Shown one piece after another: positions 36,379 through 46,012 of a stretch of 64,000 nt of DNA. The stretch spans positions 62,001 through 126,000 of the forward strand of contig JACQDB010000017.1 in NCBI GenBank assembly GCA_016201275.1, written 5' to 3'. Made by a program: the position numbers and the translations under genes. Below the pieces are notes generated by a model. That model was given only the letters and a program-made list of their open reading frames with translations. It ran no database searches and had not been told where the DNA came from. This DNA is from Acidobacteriota bacterium (lineage in GTDB: Bacteria > Acidobacteriota > Blastocatellia > UBA7656). Positions within the stretch are counted from its first letter, which is position 1. Every line of letters begins with the position of its first letter.

Positions 36379-38019
36379 ATGAAATCTTGCGTAGTGATTC
36401 TATTACTGCTTCTTTCGACCAGCGCTTTTTCGCAACATCAAAATCATCCGTCCTCGGCAAATGAAAAATCGGCGGTGAGGTTTACCGGTTTGAGTGATTT
36501 GCATCATCCGGTGGCGACCCAAAATGCCGAAGCGCAAAATTATTTCGATCAAGGGCTGGCCTTATTGTTTGGCTTCAATCACGATGAAGCGGCGCGGTCG
36601 TTTCAACACGCCGCCGAACTCGACGCCAAGCTGGCGATGGCTTGGTGGGGCGTCGCCCTGGTCAACGGCGCGAACTATAATCTCGGCCCCCTGCCGGAAC
36701 GCGAAAAAGCCGCTTATGAAGCCATACAGAAAGCCTTGAAGTTGCTTGCCAACGCGCCGGAAAACGAGCGCGATTATATCAACGCGCTGGCCAAACGCTA
36801 TTCACCAGACCCCAAGGCCGATTATCAAAAGCTCGGCGTGAATTATAAAAACGCGATGGGCGAATTGATGAAAAAATATCCCGATGATCTGGACGCCGCG
36901 ACGCTGTATGCGGAAAGCTGCATGAATCTGCGCCCCTGGAAACTCTACACCAAAGACGGCACCCCCGAAGCAGGCACCGATGAAATCATCGCGGTGTTGG
37001 AATCGGTGTTGAAACGCAATCCCAATCACATCGGCGCAAATCATTACTACATACACGCGGTCGAAGCCTCGCGCACCCCTGAGCGCGCCCTGGCCAGCGC
37101 CTATCGGTTAAAGACGCTTGCTCCGTCTGCTGGTCATCTGGTGCATATGCCTGCACACATACATATGCGAATCGGCGATTATGAAAACGCCGCCGCCGCC
37201 AACGCCCAGGGCGCGGAAGCCGACCGCGCTTACATCAAGACACGCGGCGCAGCAGGCTTTTATCCCTTGATGTATTACAACCACAACGTCCATTTCTTTG
37301 CCATCGCCAGCGTCTATGAAGGGCGCTTTCAAGATGCCCGAAAAGCCGCCGATGAATTGGTGGCCTTTGCTAAACCGATGGTCAAAGAGATGGCCATGTT
37401 GGACGCCTTCACGCCTACGGACACCTTGATACTGGTGCGTTTTCACAAGTGGGAAGAGGTCTTGAAGCAACCCGAACCGAACCAGGCGACGATGCCTTAC
37501 ACGAATGCGATTTGGCACTTCGCGCAAGGCCTGGCGCACACCGCGATGGGAAAATTAGGTGCGGCTGAAAGCGAATTAACCACCGTCCGCAAGATTGCCA
37601 AAGCCTTGCCTGCCGATGCCTCTTTGGGCTTGAACAACACAGCGGAGGTGCTGCGAGTGGCGGAAAATCTGTTGGCGGGAAAACTGGCGCTGGCCAACAA
37701 AGACCTGCAAGGCGCGAAAGAATTTTTTCACCAGGGCATAGCCGCCGAGGACGCTTTGAATTATGCGGAGCCAGCCGATTGGTACATTCCGGTGCGCGAA
37801 TCTTTAGGCAGCGCTTTGCTGATGAACAAAGAATATGGCGAAGCCGAAAAAGTTTTCCGCGCCGATCTGGAAAAGAATCCGCGCAGTGGGCGCTCGCTGT
37901 TCGGCTTGTTGGAAAGTTTGAAAGCGCAAGGCAAAACAACAGCGGCGCAGTTTGTGCAAAGCGAATTTGATAAAGCTTGGAAAAACGCCGACACCAAATT
38001 GCGGATTGAAGATTTATAA
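36379..38019 (+). CDS. Exported TPR-repeat protein
   Basis: A 546-aa protein with a signal peptide (CVVILLLLLSTSAFS). Tetratricopeptide-like helix pairs run through the chain (EAQNYFDQGLALLFGFNHDE; RSFQHAAELDAKLAMAWWG; EAEKVFRADLEKNPRSGRSL). Histidine-rich conserved-looking stretches stand out: GLSDLHHPVA, HIGANHYYIHAVEAS and GHLVHMPAHIHMRIGDYE. The family is a common secreted TPR protein of unknown role in soil bacteria; the histidines might bind a metal. Monocistronic, it ends before a strong terminator that belongs to the opposite gene. Confidence 0.8.
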   Translation: MKSCVVILLLLLSTSAFSQHQNHPSSANEKSAVRFTGLSDLHHPVATQNAEAQNYFDQGLALLFGFNHDEAARSFQHAAELDAKLAMAWWGVALVNGANYNLGPLPEREKAAYEAIQKALKLLANAPENERDYINALAKRYSPDPKADYQKLGVNYKNAMGELMKKYPDDLDAATLYAESCMNLRPWKLYTKDGTPEAGTDEIIAVLESVLKRNPNHIGANHYYIHAVEASRTPERALASAYRLKTLAPSAGHLVHMPAHIHMRIGDYENAAAANAQGAEADRAYIKTRGAAGFYPLMYYNHNVHFFAIASVYEGRFQDARKAADELVAFAKPMVKEMAMLDAFTPTDTLILVRFHKWEEVLKQPEPNQATMPYTNAIWHFAQGLAHTAMGKLGAAESELTTVRKIAKALPADASLGLNNTAEVLRVAENLLAGKLALANKDLQGAKEFFHQGIAAEDALNYAEPADWYIPVRESLGSALLMNKEYGEAEKVFRADLEKNPRSGRSLFGLLESLKAQGKTTAAQFVQSEFDKAWKNADTKLRIEDL

Positions 38020-38070
38020 ATCAAGAGTCGCGTTGCGAGTTGGCAGTTCTCGACGATGGTGAAAGGCATT

Positions 38071-38158
38071 GTAAGACTTGAGTGATTTTCCCATGCCCTG
38101 TACGAGCGACCTTGCGGTGGTCGCCTGTACAGAGTTGCACTTTATTTCATCCACAATG
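38071..38158. repeat. MITE-like repeat, copy with central hairpin
   Basis: It runs from GTAAGACTTGAGTGATTTTC through the palindrome CCTGTACGAGCGACC-TTGC-GGTGGTCGC to TTGCACTTTATTTCATCCAC. It corresponds to the inner and right parts of 60164-60273. Confidence 0.75.
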
Positions 38159-38311
38159 TATCTAGCGCGTGGCGCAGAATTCCAGCAACCGCCCATATGT
38201 TGTGGACGGTTAAACCGTCGCCTACAATATATGGACAGAAAATCCATTTCTGCGACACGCTCTAGTTCCTCCATAATTCTTATTGGCGACAAACGCACGG
38301 TCTTCTCAAGC

Positions 38312-38358
38312 AAAAAAAGAGCAGCGACAAAAGCCAAAAACTTTTGCCGCTGCTCTTT
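38312..38358 (-). terminator. Rho-independent terminator of the transglycosylase gene
   Basis: The arms AAAGAGCAGCGACAAAAG (38316-38333) and 38341-38358 form an 18-bp stem with one mismatch and a 7-base loop. On the minus strand it is followed by seven T residues, as expected just downstream of the stop at 38381. It may also stop the convergent TPR transcript. Confidence 0.85.
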
Positions 38359-38380
38359 GATTTGATAAAGCGTTATCGCC

Positions 38381-40240
38381 TCAACGATGGCGATGCGACG
38401 ATTTCGCTCGAACGCTTGAAGATTTACTTTTCCCTTTGGCTTTGGCAGAAGCTTTGCCGTGCAATTCCACTTTGTTTTTGCCGCGATGATTCAAATCATG
38501 CCGCGACACGCTCTTAGCGATGTAGCGCGATTCGTAGCCCTTGCCTTTGCCTTTCGCCGAGCCTTTAACAAGATTCGGGGCTTTCGCTATGACCGTCTCA
38601 GGGACGCGAATATTCTGCCCTCTGAGCAATTCGCCGCGACTCGACAGGCGATTTAATTTAGCGACCTCTTGCACCGACACGCCATATTTTTTGGCCACGC
38701 TGGCCAGCGTATCGCCGCGTTTCACTTGATAAGCGATGATCTGCGTTTTCGCCAACGGCTTTTCATGACGCCCGCTCAACCGGTCAAGGTGAACGGCGGG
38801 TTTTTCGATTCGTTCAGCACGGGCGAGAGTTTTTTCTGAGCGCTCTGCGTGTGCCGATTTTTCTACGCTGTCGGCGCGTTCGCGTTTCTCAAAGCGTTCG
38901 CCTTTGTCGCGCTCCGAGGTTTCCTCACGCGCAATCACCGCCCGGCGCGTGCGCTGTTCTTCGGGCAATTGAGCGTAGGCCATCTCAAACGATTTCTTCA
39001 GGCCTTTGGGCAAACGCAAGGTATAAGCTTGACCGGGCGGCGTCGCGCCTCGGCGTAACTCAGGATTCAAATCCTGTATGACTTCAAACGGCACGCCAAG
39101 TAAATCGGCAATGACGCGAAAGTCAGTTTGATCGGCGATCTCGGTGGTGTCGAAATTGATGTTCGAGTCGGGTCTGACGTTAAAGCCGTAGCGCTTTTGA
39201 TTTTTGCTGACGATGGTGATGGCCAAAATAATCGGCACATAATTGCGCGTCTCTTGAGGAACCAGACTTTGGCGATAGAGTTCCCAGAAATCGGCGTAGC
39301 CGCATTTGGCAATGGCGTTGTCTATGCGACCTTCGCCGGAGTTATAAGCGGCCATCGCCAGCAACCAGTCACCGGCGAAATGTTCGTGCAGCCATTTCAG
39401 ATAACGGGCGGCGGCGCGGGTGGATTTTTCAGGATGCGAGCGTTCATCAATCCAGGCGGTTTGCATCAACCCGTAGCGCGTCCCTGTGCTGGGCATAAAT
39501 TGCCAGATGCCTTTGGCGGCGGCGCGTGACAGAGCATTCGGCTTCCACACCGATTCGGCCTGTGCCAGCCAGATTAAATCCGTTGGCACGCCTTCCTCTT
39601 TGAAAATCTTTTCGGCCATCTGACGATAACGCCCCGAACGCTGTAGCCCGGCTTCCATTGTCGAACGTCCGCGCCCCGAAACAAAGTAGTTGAGAAATTG
39701 CAATACCGGCGGCGCAACAGAAAAATCGAAATCGTACTTGCCATAAATCCGCACGCCATTGGGCGCTACGGCTGACAACTCGTTTTCGTTGAGGTTTGAC
39801 AAATCATCAATCAAGGAACGCTCGACATTGACGGCAGGCGGCGTCTCCGATTGCGGCAAGCGTGTGACTTGAACACCAGGCGCAGGATTGGCGATGGGCT
39901 TGGTTGGTCTGGCGCGTTGCGTTTCATAGCCGTTGATGCGTTCGACCAATTCGGTGTAAAAGGCGTCGAGTCGGGGATTGGCGCGGAGGTTGACGCCGGA
40001 CAACATAATCACATCAACCGCTTCGTCGAAGAAGCGCCGAGCGTTGTCCTTGTCGCCGCGAGTAAAAGCGTCTTCGCCTTTTTTAAAGCTCGCTTCGGCG
40101 CGTTCCATAATGGTTTTCAGGTTGTCGGGTGAAGATTGTTGGGCTTGACCCAGAGCCGTATGTTGGTTGACGGTTGCGATGAACAATGTTGTGAGGATAC
40201 AGCAAACAACACTGCGGCAAACGATTTCCGCTTTTCTCAT
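38381..40240 (-). CDS. MltD-like membrane-associated lytic transglycosylase with LysM
   Basis: A 619-aa envelope protein. The signal peptide is in the first 40 residues, then a helical region follows. The SLT (goose-lysozyme-like) domain is around residues 230-350 with catalytic Glu in LIWLAQAESVWKPNALS, then AAKGIWQFMPSTGTRYGL and AAYNSGEGRIDNAI. A LysM repeat lies near 510-555 (YQVKRGDTLASVAKKYGVSV), and the tail is Lys/Ser-rich. It cleaves peptidoglycan between MurNAc and GlcNAc. The ATG at 40240 is favoured because the signal begins there; 40300 is possible. A terminator follows. Confidence 0.9.
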   Translation of the reverse strand: MRKAEIVCRSVVCCILTTLFIATVNQHTALGQAQQSSPDNLKTIMERAEASFKKGEDAFTRGDKDNARRFFDEAVDVIMLSGVNLRANPRLDAFYTELVERINGYETQRARPTKPIANPAPGVQVTRLPQSETPPAVNVERSLIDDLSNLNENELSAVAPNGVRIYGKYDFDFSVAPPVLQFLNYFVSGRGRSTMEAGLQRSGRYRQMAEKIFKEEGVPTDLIWLAQAESVWKPNALSRAAAKGIWQFMPSTGTRYGLMQTAWIDERSHPEKSTRAAARYLKWLHEHFAGDWLLAMAAYNSGEGRIDNAIAKCGYADFWELYRQSLVPQETRNYVPIILAITIVSKNQKRYGFNVRPDSNINFDTTEIADQTDFRVIADLLGVPFEVIQDLNPELRRGATPPGQAYTLRLPKGLKKSFEMAYAQLPEEQRTRRAVIAREETSERDKGERFEKRERADSVEKSAHAERSEKTLARAERIEKPAVHLDRLSGRHEKPLAKTQIIAYQVKRGDTLASVAKKYGVSVQEVAKLNRLSSRGELLRGQNIRVPETVIAKAPNLVKGSAKGKGKGYESRYIAKSVSRHDLNHRGKNKVELHGKASAKAKGKSKSSSVRAKSSHRHR

Positions 40241-40551
40241 CTTCGATTCTATTACCTTTCGATTTGAGATAGACACGCTGGAGCGGCGATATGCAGGCAT
40301 CGGTAACGCAAACGCCTACGGCTTGGGAGCAAGACCTATCGCTATCCCAACCATTTTCCCCTGCTCTTCCTGAGTAGGTCAGGTTATATCACGCAAAATT
40401 CAGCGGCGTCAATAATAGATAAAGTCGCAAGAAAATTGAAAGAATTGCCTTGCCCTCGCCGCAGCAAACCTCGGTGAAACCCCGCCGGGCAAGGGCCTGA
40501 AGCGCAGACCAAGAGCGCGGCCATGCTTGTGAAGATTTTTCCTGAGCGGCT

Positions 40552-41355
40552 TCACGCCTGCCGTTTTTCCGCCAAGGTGTTCCACATGGTGTTGTAGTAA
40601 TCAACCACCTCTATGGCGGGTCCCTTCATATGCACGCGCCCGGCTTTCATGAGGATCGCGTGTTCGCACATCTGCGAAATCATGCCCACGCTATGAGTGA
40701 CGAACAAGACCGTTCTGCCGCTGCGCGTTACATCGTCCATCTTGCCGAGACATTTTTTTTGAAAGCCGGCGTCGCCAACCGCCAGCACTTCGTCAACGAT
40801 GAGAACTTCGGGGTCCAGATGCGCCGCCACGACAAAAGCCAGGCGCAAATACATCCCGCTGGAATAGCGTTTTACCGGCGTGTCTATGAACCTCTCGATT
40901 TCAGCAAAGGCGACAATCTCATCGAACCGCGCCTCGATCTCGCGGCGCTTCATGCCCAGCACCGCGCCGTTTAAATAGACATTTTCCCTGCCGCTTAAAT
41001 CCGGGTGAAAGCCCGTGCCGACTTCTAGGAGGCTGGCCACCCGCCCATAAATTTCGGCGCGTCCGCTGGTCGGCTCGATGATGCGCGACAGGATGCTTAA
41101 CAGCGTGGATTTCCCCGCGCCGTTCGGCCCTATGATGCCTAAGACTTCGCCGGGCAGCACCTCAAAACTGACATCTTTGAGCGCCCACAAGGTGTCTTTG
41201 CCTTCCTCGCCGTGGTTGCCGCGCCAACGCCGCAGCGGGGCTTTCACGGCCTTGGCGATGGCTTCGCGCAAGGTGTCGTATTGCAGACCAGGCTGTTCGC
41301 CGGGAGTGATGCGAAACTTCTTGCTGAGATTTTGTACTTTGATTATCGGTTTCAT
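40552..41355 (-). CDS. wzt: Polysaccharide export ABC transporter, ATP-binding subunit
   Basis: A 267-aa ATPase of the Wzt/KpsT/TagH group. Walker A is GPNGAGKST, the signature YSSGMYLRLAF is the variant typical of polysaccharide exporters, Walker B is VLIVDEVLAVGD, and the switch region is TVLFVTHSVGM. It lacks the C-terminal carbohydrate-binding domain found in O-antigen Wzt proteins. It lies 7 bases behind the permease gene and pairs with it to flip or export undecaprenyl-linked glycan. The ATG at 41355 has no good ribosome-binding site; coupling to the permease stop is likely. Confidence 0.92.
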   Translation of the reverse strand: MKPIIKVQNLSKKFRITPGEQPGLQYDTLREAIAKAVKAPLRRWRGNHGEEGKDTLWALKDVSFEVLPGEVLGIIGPNGAGKSTLLSILSRIIEPTSGRAEIYGRVASLLEVGTGFHPDLSGRENVYLNGAVLGMKRREIEARFDEIVAFAEIERFIDTPVKRYSSGMYLRLAFVVAAHLDPEVLIVDEVLAVGDAGFQKKCLGKMDDVTRSGRTVLFVTHSVGMISQMCEHAILMKAGRVHMKGPAIEVVDYYNTMWNTLAEKRQA

Positions 41356-41362
41356 CGAGGAA

Positions 41363-42340
41363 CTAAATAATCTCTGCGAAATGCTTTTCCATACGCCGGA
41401 AACTATAAGACGCATAGACCAGCAGCAGGGCAGTTACGAACGTCGAATAGCCCAGCGCCAGCCAATGAAATTCCTTGCCCAACAGCGCGGCGCGAAAACC
41501 TTCTATGATACCGGTCAGCGGATTGAGAATCATCACCCAGCGCCATTGTGCCGGCATCAAGGTGGACGGATAAATAATCGGCGACAGAAACATCCAGGCT
41601 TGAATCAAAAAAGGCAGCGCATAACGCACATCACGAAAACGCACATTCAAAGCCGCCAACCAGATGGCGAGCGCCAGCGCCAACAGCGTCGTCAGCACAA
41701 TCAACGGCAGCAGCATCAAATAGCCCCAGGTCACAGGGAAGCGATAGTACAGCAACAAGCCGATGAGCAGAACCGAGGCAATGGCAAAATCTATCAAGCC
41801 CGCGCCGACTGCCGCCCCCGGAATAATCAGGCGCGGAAAATAGACTTTGGTAATCAGATTGGTGTTGCCCAGCAGACTGTTCGCGCCCATGACAACCGCG
41901 CCGGAAAAGTAGGTCCACAACAACAGTCCGGTGTAAAAAAATATCGGATAGGGAACGCCTTCGGTGGGGATGCGCGCCAGTTTGCCGAAGAAGTAGGTGA
42001 AGATCATCATCGTCACCAGCGGCTGTAAAATCGCCCATAAAGCGCCCAGCATGGTTTGCTTGTAGCGCACTTTGATGTCGCGCCACACCAGAAAATAGAG
42101 CAGTTCGCGGTACGACCACAAATTCGCCAGATTGACCGGCACCCAGGCTTTGCTTGACTCAATCACCACAACCGGCTTATCCGGCACCTCGTAGTGGTGA
42201 ACGAGGTGGTGCGTCGTTTGAGCGGCTGGCTCAGGAGTGTCGGGGCTGGTTGGTGCGACCGGTTGGCGCAAGGCTGGCGCAGGGCTGGCGCTTTGGTTTC
42301 CCGTTATCTTCATGTTGGCCTTGCGACGATGTTTGCTCAT
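41363..42340 (-). CDS. wzm: Polysaccharide export ABC transporter, permease subunit
   Basis: A 325-aa ABC-2 type permease with six predicted membrane helices (TMLGALWAILQPLVTMMIFT; YPIFFYTGLLLWTYFSGAVV; and others). It starts with an unusual 80-residue Pro/Ala/Thr-rich cytosolic stretch (SASPAPALRQPVAPTSPDTP) ahead of the family motif LLYFLVWRDIKVRYKQT. An ATG at 42313 would shorten this by nine residues. With the ATPase behind it, it exports a surface polysaccharide made by the neighbouring glycosyltransferases. Confidence 0.9.
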   Translation of the reverse strand: MSKHRRKANMKITGNQSASPAPALRQPVAPTSPDTPEPAAQTTHHLVHHYEVPDKPVVVIESSKAWVPVNLANLWSYRELLYFLVWRDIKVRYKQTMLGALWAILQPLVTMMIFTYFFGKLARIPTEGVPYPIFFYTGLLLWTYFSGAVVMGANSLLGNTNLITKVYFPRLIIPGAAVGAGLIDFAIASVLLIGLLLYYRFPVTWGYLMLLPLIVLTTLLALALAIWLAALNVRFRDVRYALPFLIQAWMFLSPIIYPSTLMPAQWRWVMILNPLTGIIEGFRAALLGKEFHWLALGYSTFVTALLLVYASYSFRRMEKHFAEII

Positions 42341-42604
42341 CCGCTGTTTTCTCTCCCTGCTCGTGGACCTTCTACAAACCGTCAGGAAGAGGGAATAACC
42401 TGGGCTCGCCCGTTGAATTCAAGCATCTGAAACTGCCTGTAAAAATGCTCTGAATCGTCAGAGAAGATAGGCGTCTTGAATGCGACCTAGAGTGTACTGG
42501 CTGGTCGCAAACCCTGTCAACAAATCCCTCTGTCACTTTGGTGACGCCAGCCACCAAACGCTCTACGCCTGGCTCGCGCCCCGTGCCGCTAGCGGCGCAG
42601 CTTT

Positions 42605-44641
42605 CTACCTGCCGCATTTCTGCTCCAGCGTCGCCAGCAAAGTCTGGCAGTCTTTCACCTCTGTTGCCTTGTAAGCCGCCGCCTGAGCCGCATTCAGATA
42701 AGCGCGTGCGCGGTCGCATTGCTGCCGCTCCAGATAAATCCGACTGAGTTCATAGTTCGCAAAAAAATCATTCGGAATGCGCGCCAACAGGGTTTCCAGT
42801 TGCGCTATGGCTTCGTCGTACCGCTGGTTTTCGATGAGCAGCGTCGCCAGTTGACGGCGCGGTTCATCGTGACTGGCAAAAACTCCTACCAGTCTTTTCA
42901 GTAGGTCTATGGCTTTGGCCGCATCTTTGTCGCGGTAATAATTGGCCAGCAGCGTATAGGGAAACGGATTGAGCGCATCTATTTCGAGGGCTTCTTGCAT
43001 TAACGGTTCGGCGTGTTCCCAATCGCCGCGATTGGCTTTGGTGAGCGCCAGCGCCGTAATCAATTGCGAGCGAAACAGGCGCACCTCTTCCGCGCTCAGA
43101 CGGGCAAAGCGCGGGTCTTGGAGCGTCAATCCCTGTTGAATGATGGCCTCGGTCTCCCGCGCCTCTTCCAAGCCTTTGTTCAACACCGCCAGCGAATAAT
43201 AGGCCGGCGCATAGGTCGGGTCTATCTCTATGCAACGCCGGTAGAGGGCTTTCGCTTTGTTCGGATTGATGTTTGAATTGACCTTCGCCAGACTGGAAGC
43301 GGCGCGTATCGAATTCGGCACTTCTCTGTAGTTGACTTCCCACAAAGTTACTTCATCTTTATAAGCGCGGTTGCGAAAGACGGTCATCACGAAAAACGTC
43401 AGCCCCATCGCCACAGCGACAGCATAGACCGCCTTTTGCCACGCGCTTCGCCGCGCCAGTTTCTGCAACAGCAACGCCACCAACAAGCCATAGTTCATCA
43501 AGGGCAAATATAGATAATGATCGGCGAGCAATTCGTGATGCGGAATAATCTGACTGACCGGCAGCAGCATGATGAAATAGGCAAAGATGGCAAAGGCCAA
43601 CAGGCGCTCGCGGTCAAGTAAACGAAAGGCCGCAATCAAAGCCGCGCCGATAGCCAACAGCGACACGATGACGCGCCAGTTCCACAGCGTCGTCGCAATG
43701 TCAAAGCTGCCTTTATATTGAATGATGGGCGTCGGCCACAGCAGTTGCTTCAAGTACCAGCCGTGCACTTTGATGGCGGTCAGAAGGTTGGTGTAGAAAC
43801 TGCCGCCCCAATAATCGAAGCCGTTTACACCGGCGCGCTTTGAGCCTCCTTGAATGAAGGTCGCGTACCAGATAAAGACCAGCGCCGCCAGCGCCAGCGC
43901 CAGATAAAGCCAGCGATCTCGGTTGAAAGTATCCCGCAAGGCTTTACCCAAACGCCGCCACCAGCCAACCGTTTCAGCGTCCCAGACCTCGCAGAAATTC
44001 CACGCGAAAACTAACAACGGCAGGCTCACCGCCATCTCTTTTGACAACATACTGAAGACCATGAAAATTACGAACAGCGCAAAGGCCAGAGGCGACCGGC
44101 GGCGGCGATACTTGAGATATTGATAAAATGCGGCTAGATAAAACAGGCTGAAGAGCAGATCGCGTCTGCCCGATATATAAGTCACGGCATCCGGTTGCAA
44201 AGGGTACACGGCGAAAATCATCGCGGCCAGCGTAGCTACACGAAGGTCTCCAGTGAAGCGCCGTATCAACAGCATCACCAACAGCGTATTGATGGCGTGC
44301 AAAATCAGGTTCGTCAAATGAAAGCCAAACGGGTGCTCGCCCCACAACCATAATTCCAGTATATGTGATAAATTTCTCAAGGGTCTGTAGGATTCGACCA
44401 GCATTCTGGGAATATTATGGATACTGCGTAGCAAAGGGTTTTCCAGGATGATGTTTTTGTCATCGAAAACAAAATCACCGAACAAAGCGTTGGCATAACA
44501 AGCCGCGACCAGCAGAAGCAGCAGACCGCAGGCGATATAAAGATGCCGCCGTTGGCGACGAGCAACCGGCTTCGGCGTAAATTTGGCGGACGCAACCGGA
44601 GAAACTTTTTTTCTTTGCGTGATACTTTGGACAGTCTTCAT
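42605..44641 (-). CDS. TMTC-like polytopic membrane protein with TPR repeats
   Basis: A 678-aa protein. After a basic N-terminus come about ten membrane helices with a first-loop acidic pair in GDFVFDDKNIILENP, which is the position of the catalytic acidic residues in GT-C glycosyltransferases. YISGRRDLLFSLFYLAAFYQ and SMLSKEMAVSLPLLVF are typical of the TMTC/DUF1736 type. The C-terminal 230 residues are TPR repeats (YAPAYYSLAVLNKGLEEARE; PFPYTLLANYYRDKDAAKAI; NDFFANYELSRIYLERQQCD). It may transfer a sugar from a lipid carrier to proteins. The activity is inferred from fold only. Confidence 0.8.
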   Translation of the reverse strand: MKTVQSITQRKKVSPVASAKFTPKPVARRQRRHLYIACGLLLLLVAACYANALFGDFVFDDKNIILENPLLRSIHNIPRMLVESYRPLRNLSHILELWLWGEHPFGFHLTNLILHAINTLLVMLLIRRFTGDLRVATLAAMIFAVYPLQPDAVTYISGRRDLLFSLFYLAAFYQYLKYRRRRSPLAFALFVIFMVFSMLSKEMAVSLPLLVFAWNFCEVWDAETVGWWRRLGKALRDTFNRDRWLYLALALAALVFIWYATFIQGGSKRAGVNGFDYWGGSFYTNLLTAIKVHGWYLKQLLWPTPIIQYKGSFDIATTLWNWRVIVSLLAIGAALIAAFRLLDRERLLAFAIFAYFIMLLPVSQIIPHHELLADHYLYLPLMNYGLLVALLLQKLARRSAWQKAVYAVAVAMGLTFFVMTVFRNRAYKDEVTLWEVNYREVPNSIRAASSLAKVNSNINPNKAKALYRRCIEIDPTYAPAYYSLAVLNKGLEEARETEAIIQQGLTLQDPRFARLSAEEVRLFRSQLITALALTKANRGDWEHAEPLMQEALEIDALNPFPYTLLANYYRDKDAAKAIDLLKRLVGVFASHDEPRRQLATLLIENQRYDEAIAQLETLLARIPNDFFANYELSRIYLERQQCDRARAYLNAAQAAAYKATEVKDCQTLLATLEQKCGR

Positions 44642-44994
44642 AACAGCTAATCAGTTGGTTCAGCCAACCTCGAGGCGAATAAAAATAGCTATTGTATAAT
44701 TTTGCCGGAGGGAAGCAAAGCCGAGGCTTGCCGTCTGCAGCAACTACAGAGGAAGCTCAAGGCAAGCGATTGCACCCGCCCACGCGGTTCGGTGAAGCGT
44801 CTCTGCGGCTTGAGCAAAGACCGCGCCTTGAGCCTGACGGTGTGAACACGCTACTATGGCTTCGGCTTGCGTAAGCACCAACTGCCGCGAAAAATTTCCG
44901 CTTCGCCAGCGCCGATTCGGTTTGTAATCAAGCCGCTTGCGCTATATCGTATTGCCTTTGCTAAAGGGTGCTTTGCCAAGCTGCCAATTTTATC
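44642..44994. other. Intergenic region between divergent genes
   Basis: This 353-base gap contains TTGTATAAT near 44691-44699, a possible -10 element, and low-level dyads in the GC-rich middle. No gene or repeat recognised elsewhere in the window was seen. Confidence 0.45.
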
Positions 44995-45996
44995 ATGACT
45001 GAGACACGCAAAAATTTGACCCCGCAACCCGCAACGATTTCCGTGGTGGTCCCGATGTACAACGAGCGCCCCTCGCTGGCAGAGTTGGCCAAGCGTCTGG
45101 TGCAAGTGCTGACGCCGCTTGCCGATCACTATGAAATTATTTTCGTAGATGATGGCAGCCTCGATGACTCCATAGAATTATTGCAGGAACTTCACGCCCA
45201 CAATCCCAAGTTGCGCTACATTCGCTTCCGCAGAAATTTCGGCAAGTCGGCGGCGCTGGCTGCAGGGTTTCGCGCGGCGCGTTACGACATCCTCGTTACC
45301 ATAGACGCAGACCTGCAAGACCTGCCGGAACAGATTCCGCTGCTCGTCCGAAAATTGCACGAGGGCTATGATTTAATCTCCGGCTGGCGACATCAGCGCC
45401 GCGACAAATTGAGCCGCCGCATCAGTTCCCAAATTTACAATCGCACGACGAACTGGCTCACCGGCGTGCGCCTGCACGACATCAACTGCGGCCTGAAATG
45501 CTATCGCCGTCAGGTTCTCGATGAAGTAATGGTGTATGGCGAGCGCCATCGCTTCATACCGGTGCTGGCCAGTTATCGCGGCTTCCGTTTAAGCGAAGTG
45601 CAGGTCGAGCATTCGCGGCGCGAACATGGCAAATCGCGATTCGGGGTTGAACGCATCTTCGGCGGCATCTTCAGTTTGATGACGGTTATTCTCATGACGC
45701 GCTACACCAATCGCCCGTTGCATTTTTTCGGTGTGCTGGGAATGCTGCTCGGCCTGGTCGGAGCCTGTATAGATGCTTACCTGGTTATTGGTCGCGTCTT
45801 TTTCGATAACTGGTTGAGCAATCGCCCGGTCCTCATCATCGGTACGCTGCTGATTATCGTCGGGCTGCAATTTATACTGTTTGGTTTGCTGGCCGAGATG
45901 ATCGCGTTTTCCTATCGCCGCGAAAACGATTACTCGATTGTGGCCACCAGCGACCACAATGATGACATCGGTTTAGGCGCGCGGTCGTCGCGCTGA
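44995..45996 (+). CDS. Family 2 glycosyltransferase, dolichol/undecaprenyl-phosphate type
   Basis: A 333-aa membrane-bound GT2. The GT-A fold shows VVVPMYNERPSL, FVDDGSLDDS, TIDADLQDLPEQI and the acceptor loop HSRREHGKSRFG. Two C-terminal membrane helices follow (FFGVLGMLLGLVGACIDAYL; VLIIGTLLIIVGLQFILFG). This layout is that of DPM1/ArnC-like enzymes, which load a sugar on a polyprenyl phosphate. Such lipid-linked sugars are the donors of GT-C proteins like the TMTC-like neighbour. Start ATG 44995. Confidence 0.9.
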   Translation: MTETRKNLTPQPATISVVVPMYNERPSLAELAKRLVQVLTPLADHYEIIFVDDGSLDDSIELLQELHAHNPKLRYIRFRRNFGKSAALAAGFRAARYDILVTIDADLQDLPEQIPLLVRKLHEGYDLISGWRHQRRDKLSRRISSQIYNRTTNWLTGVRLHDINCGLKCYRRQVLDEVMVYGERHRFIPVLASYRGFRLSEVQVEHSRREHGKSRFGVERIFGGIFSLMTVILMTRYTNRPLHFFGVLGMLLGLVGACIDAYLVIGRVFFDNWLSNRPVLIIGTLLIIVGLQFILFGLLAEMIAFSYRRENDYSIVATSDHNDDIGLGARSSR

Positions 45997-46012
45997 ATGC
46001 AGGCAAGCGCAG

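Larger units (their letters stand above)
38020..38380. other. Intergenic region with repeat and terminator
   Basis: This 361-base gap lies between convergent genes. It contains the MITE-like copy at 38071-38158, a weak dyad around 38196-38242 (CATATGTTGT / ACAATATATG) and the terminator at 38312-38358. No gene is seen. Confidence 0.6.

Noticed and set aside
38014-38337. Minus-strand frame over the MITE copy at 38 kb, with a related frame at 60179-60370
   Set aside because: The shared peptide text comes from the repeat itself; there is no ribosome-binding site.
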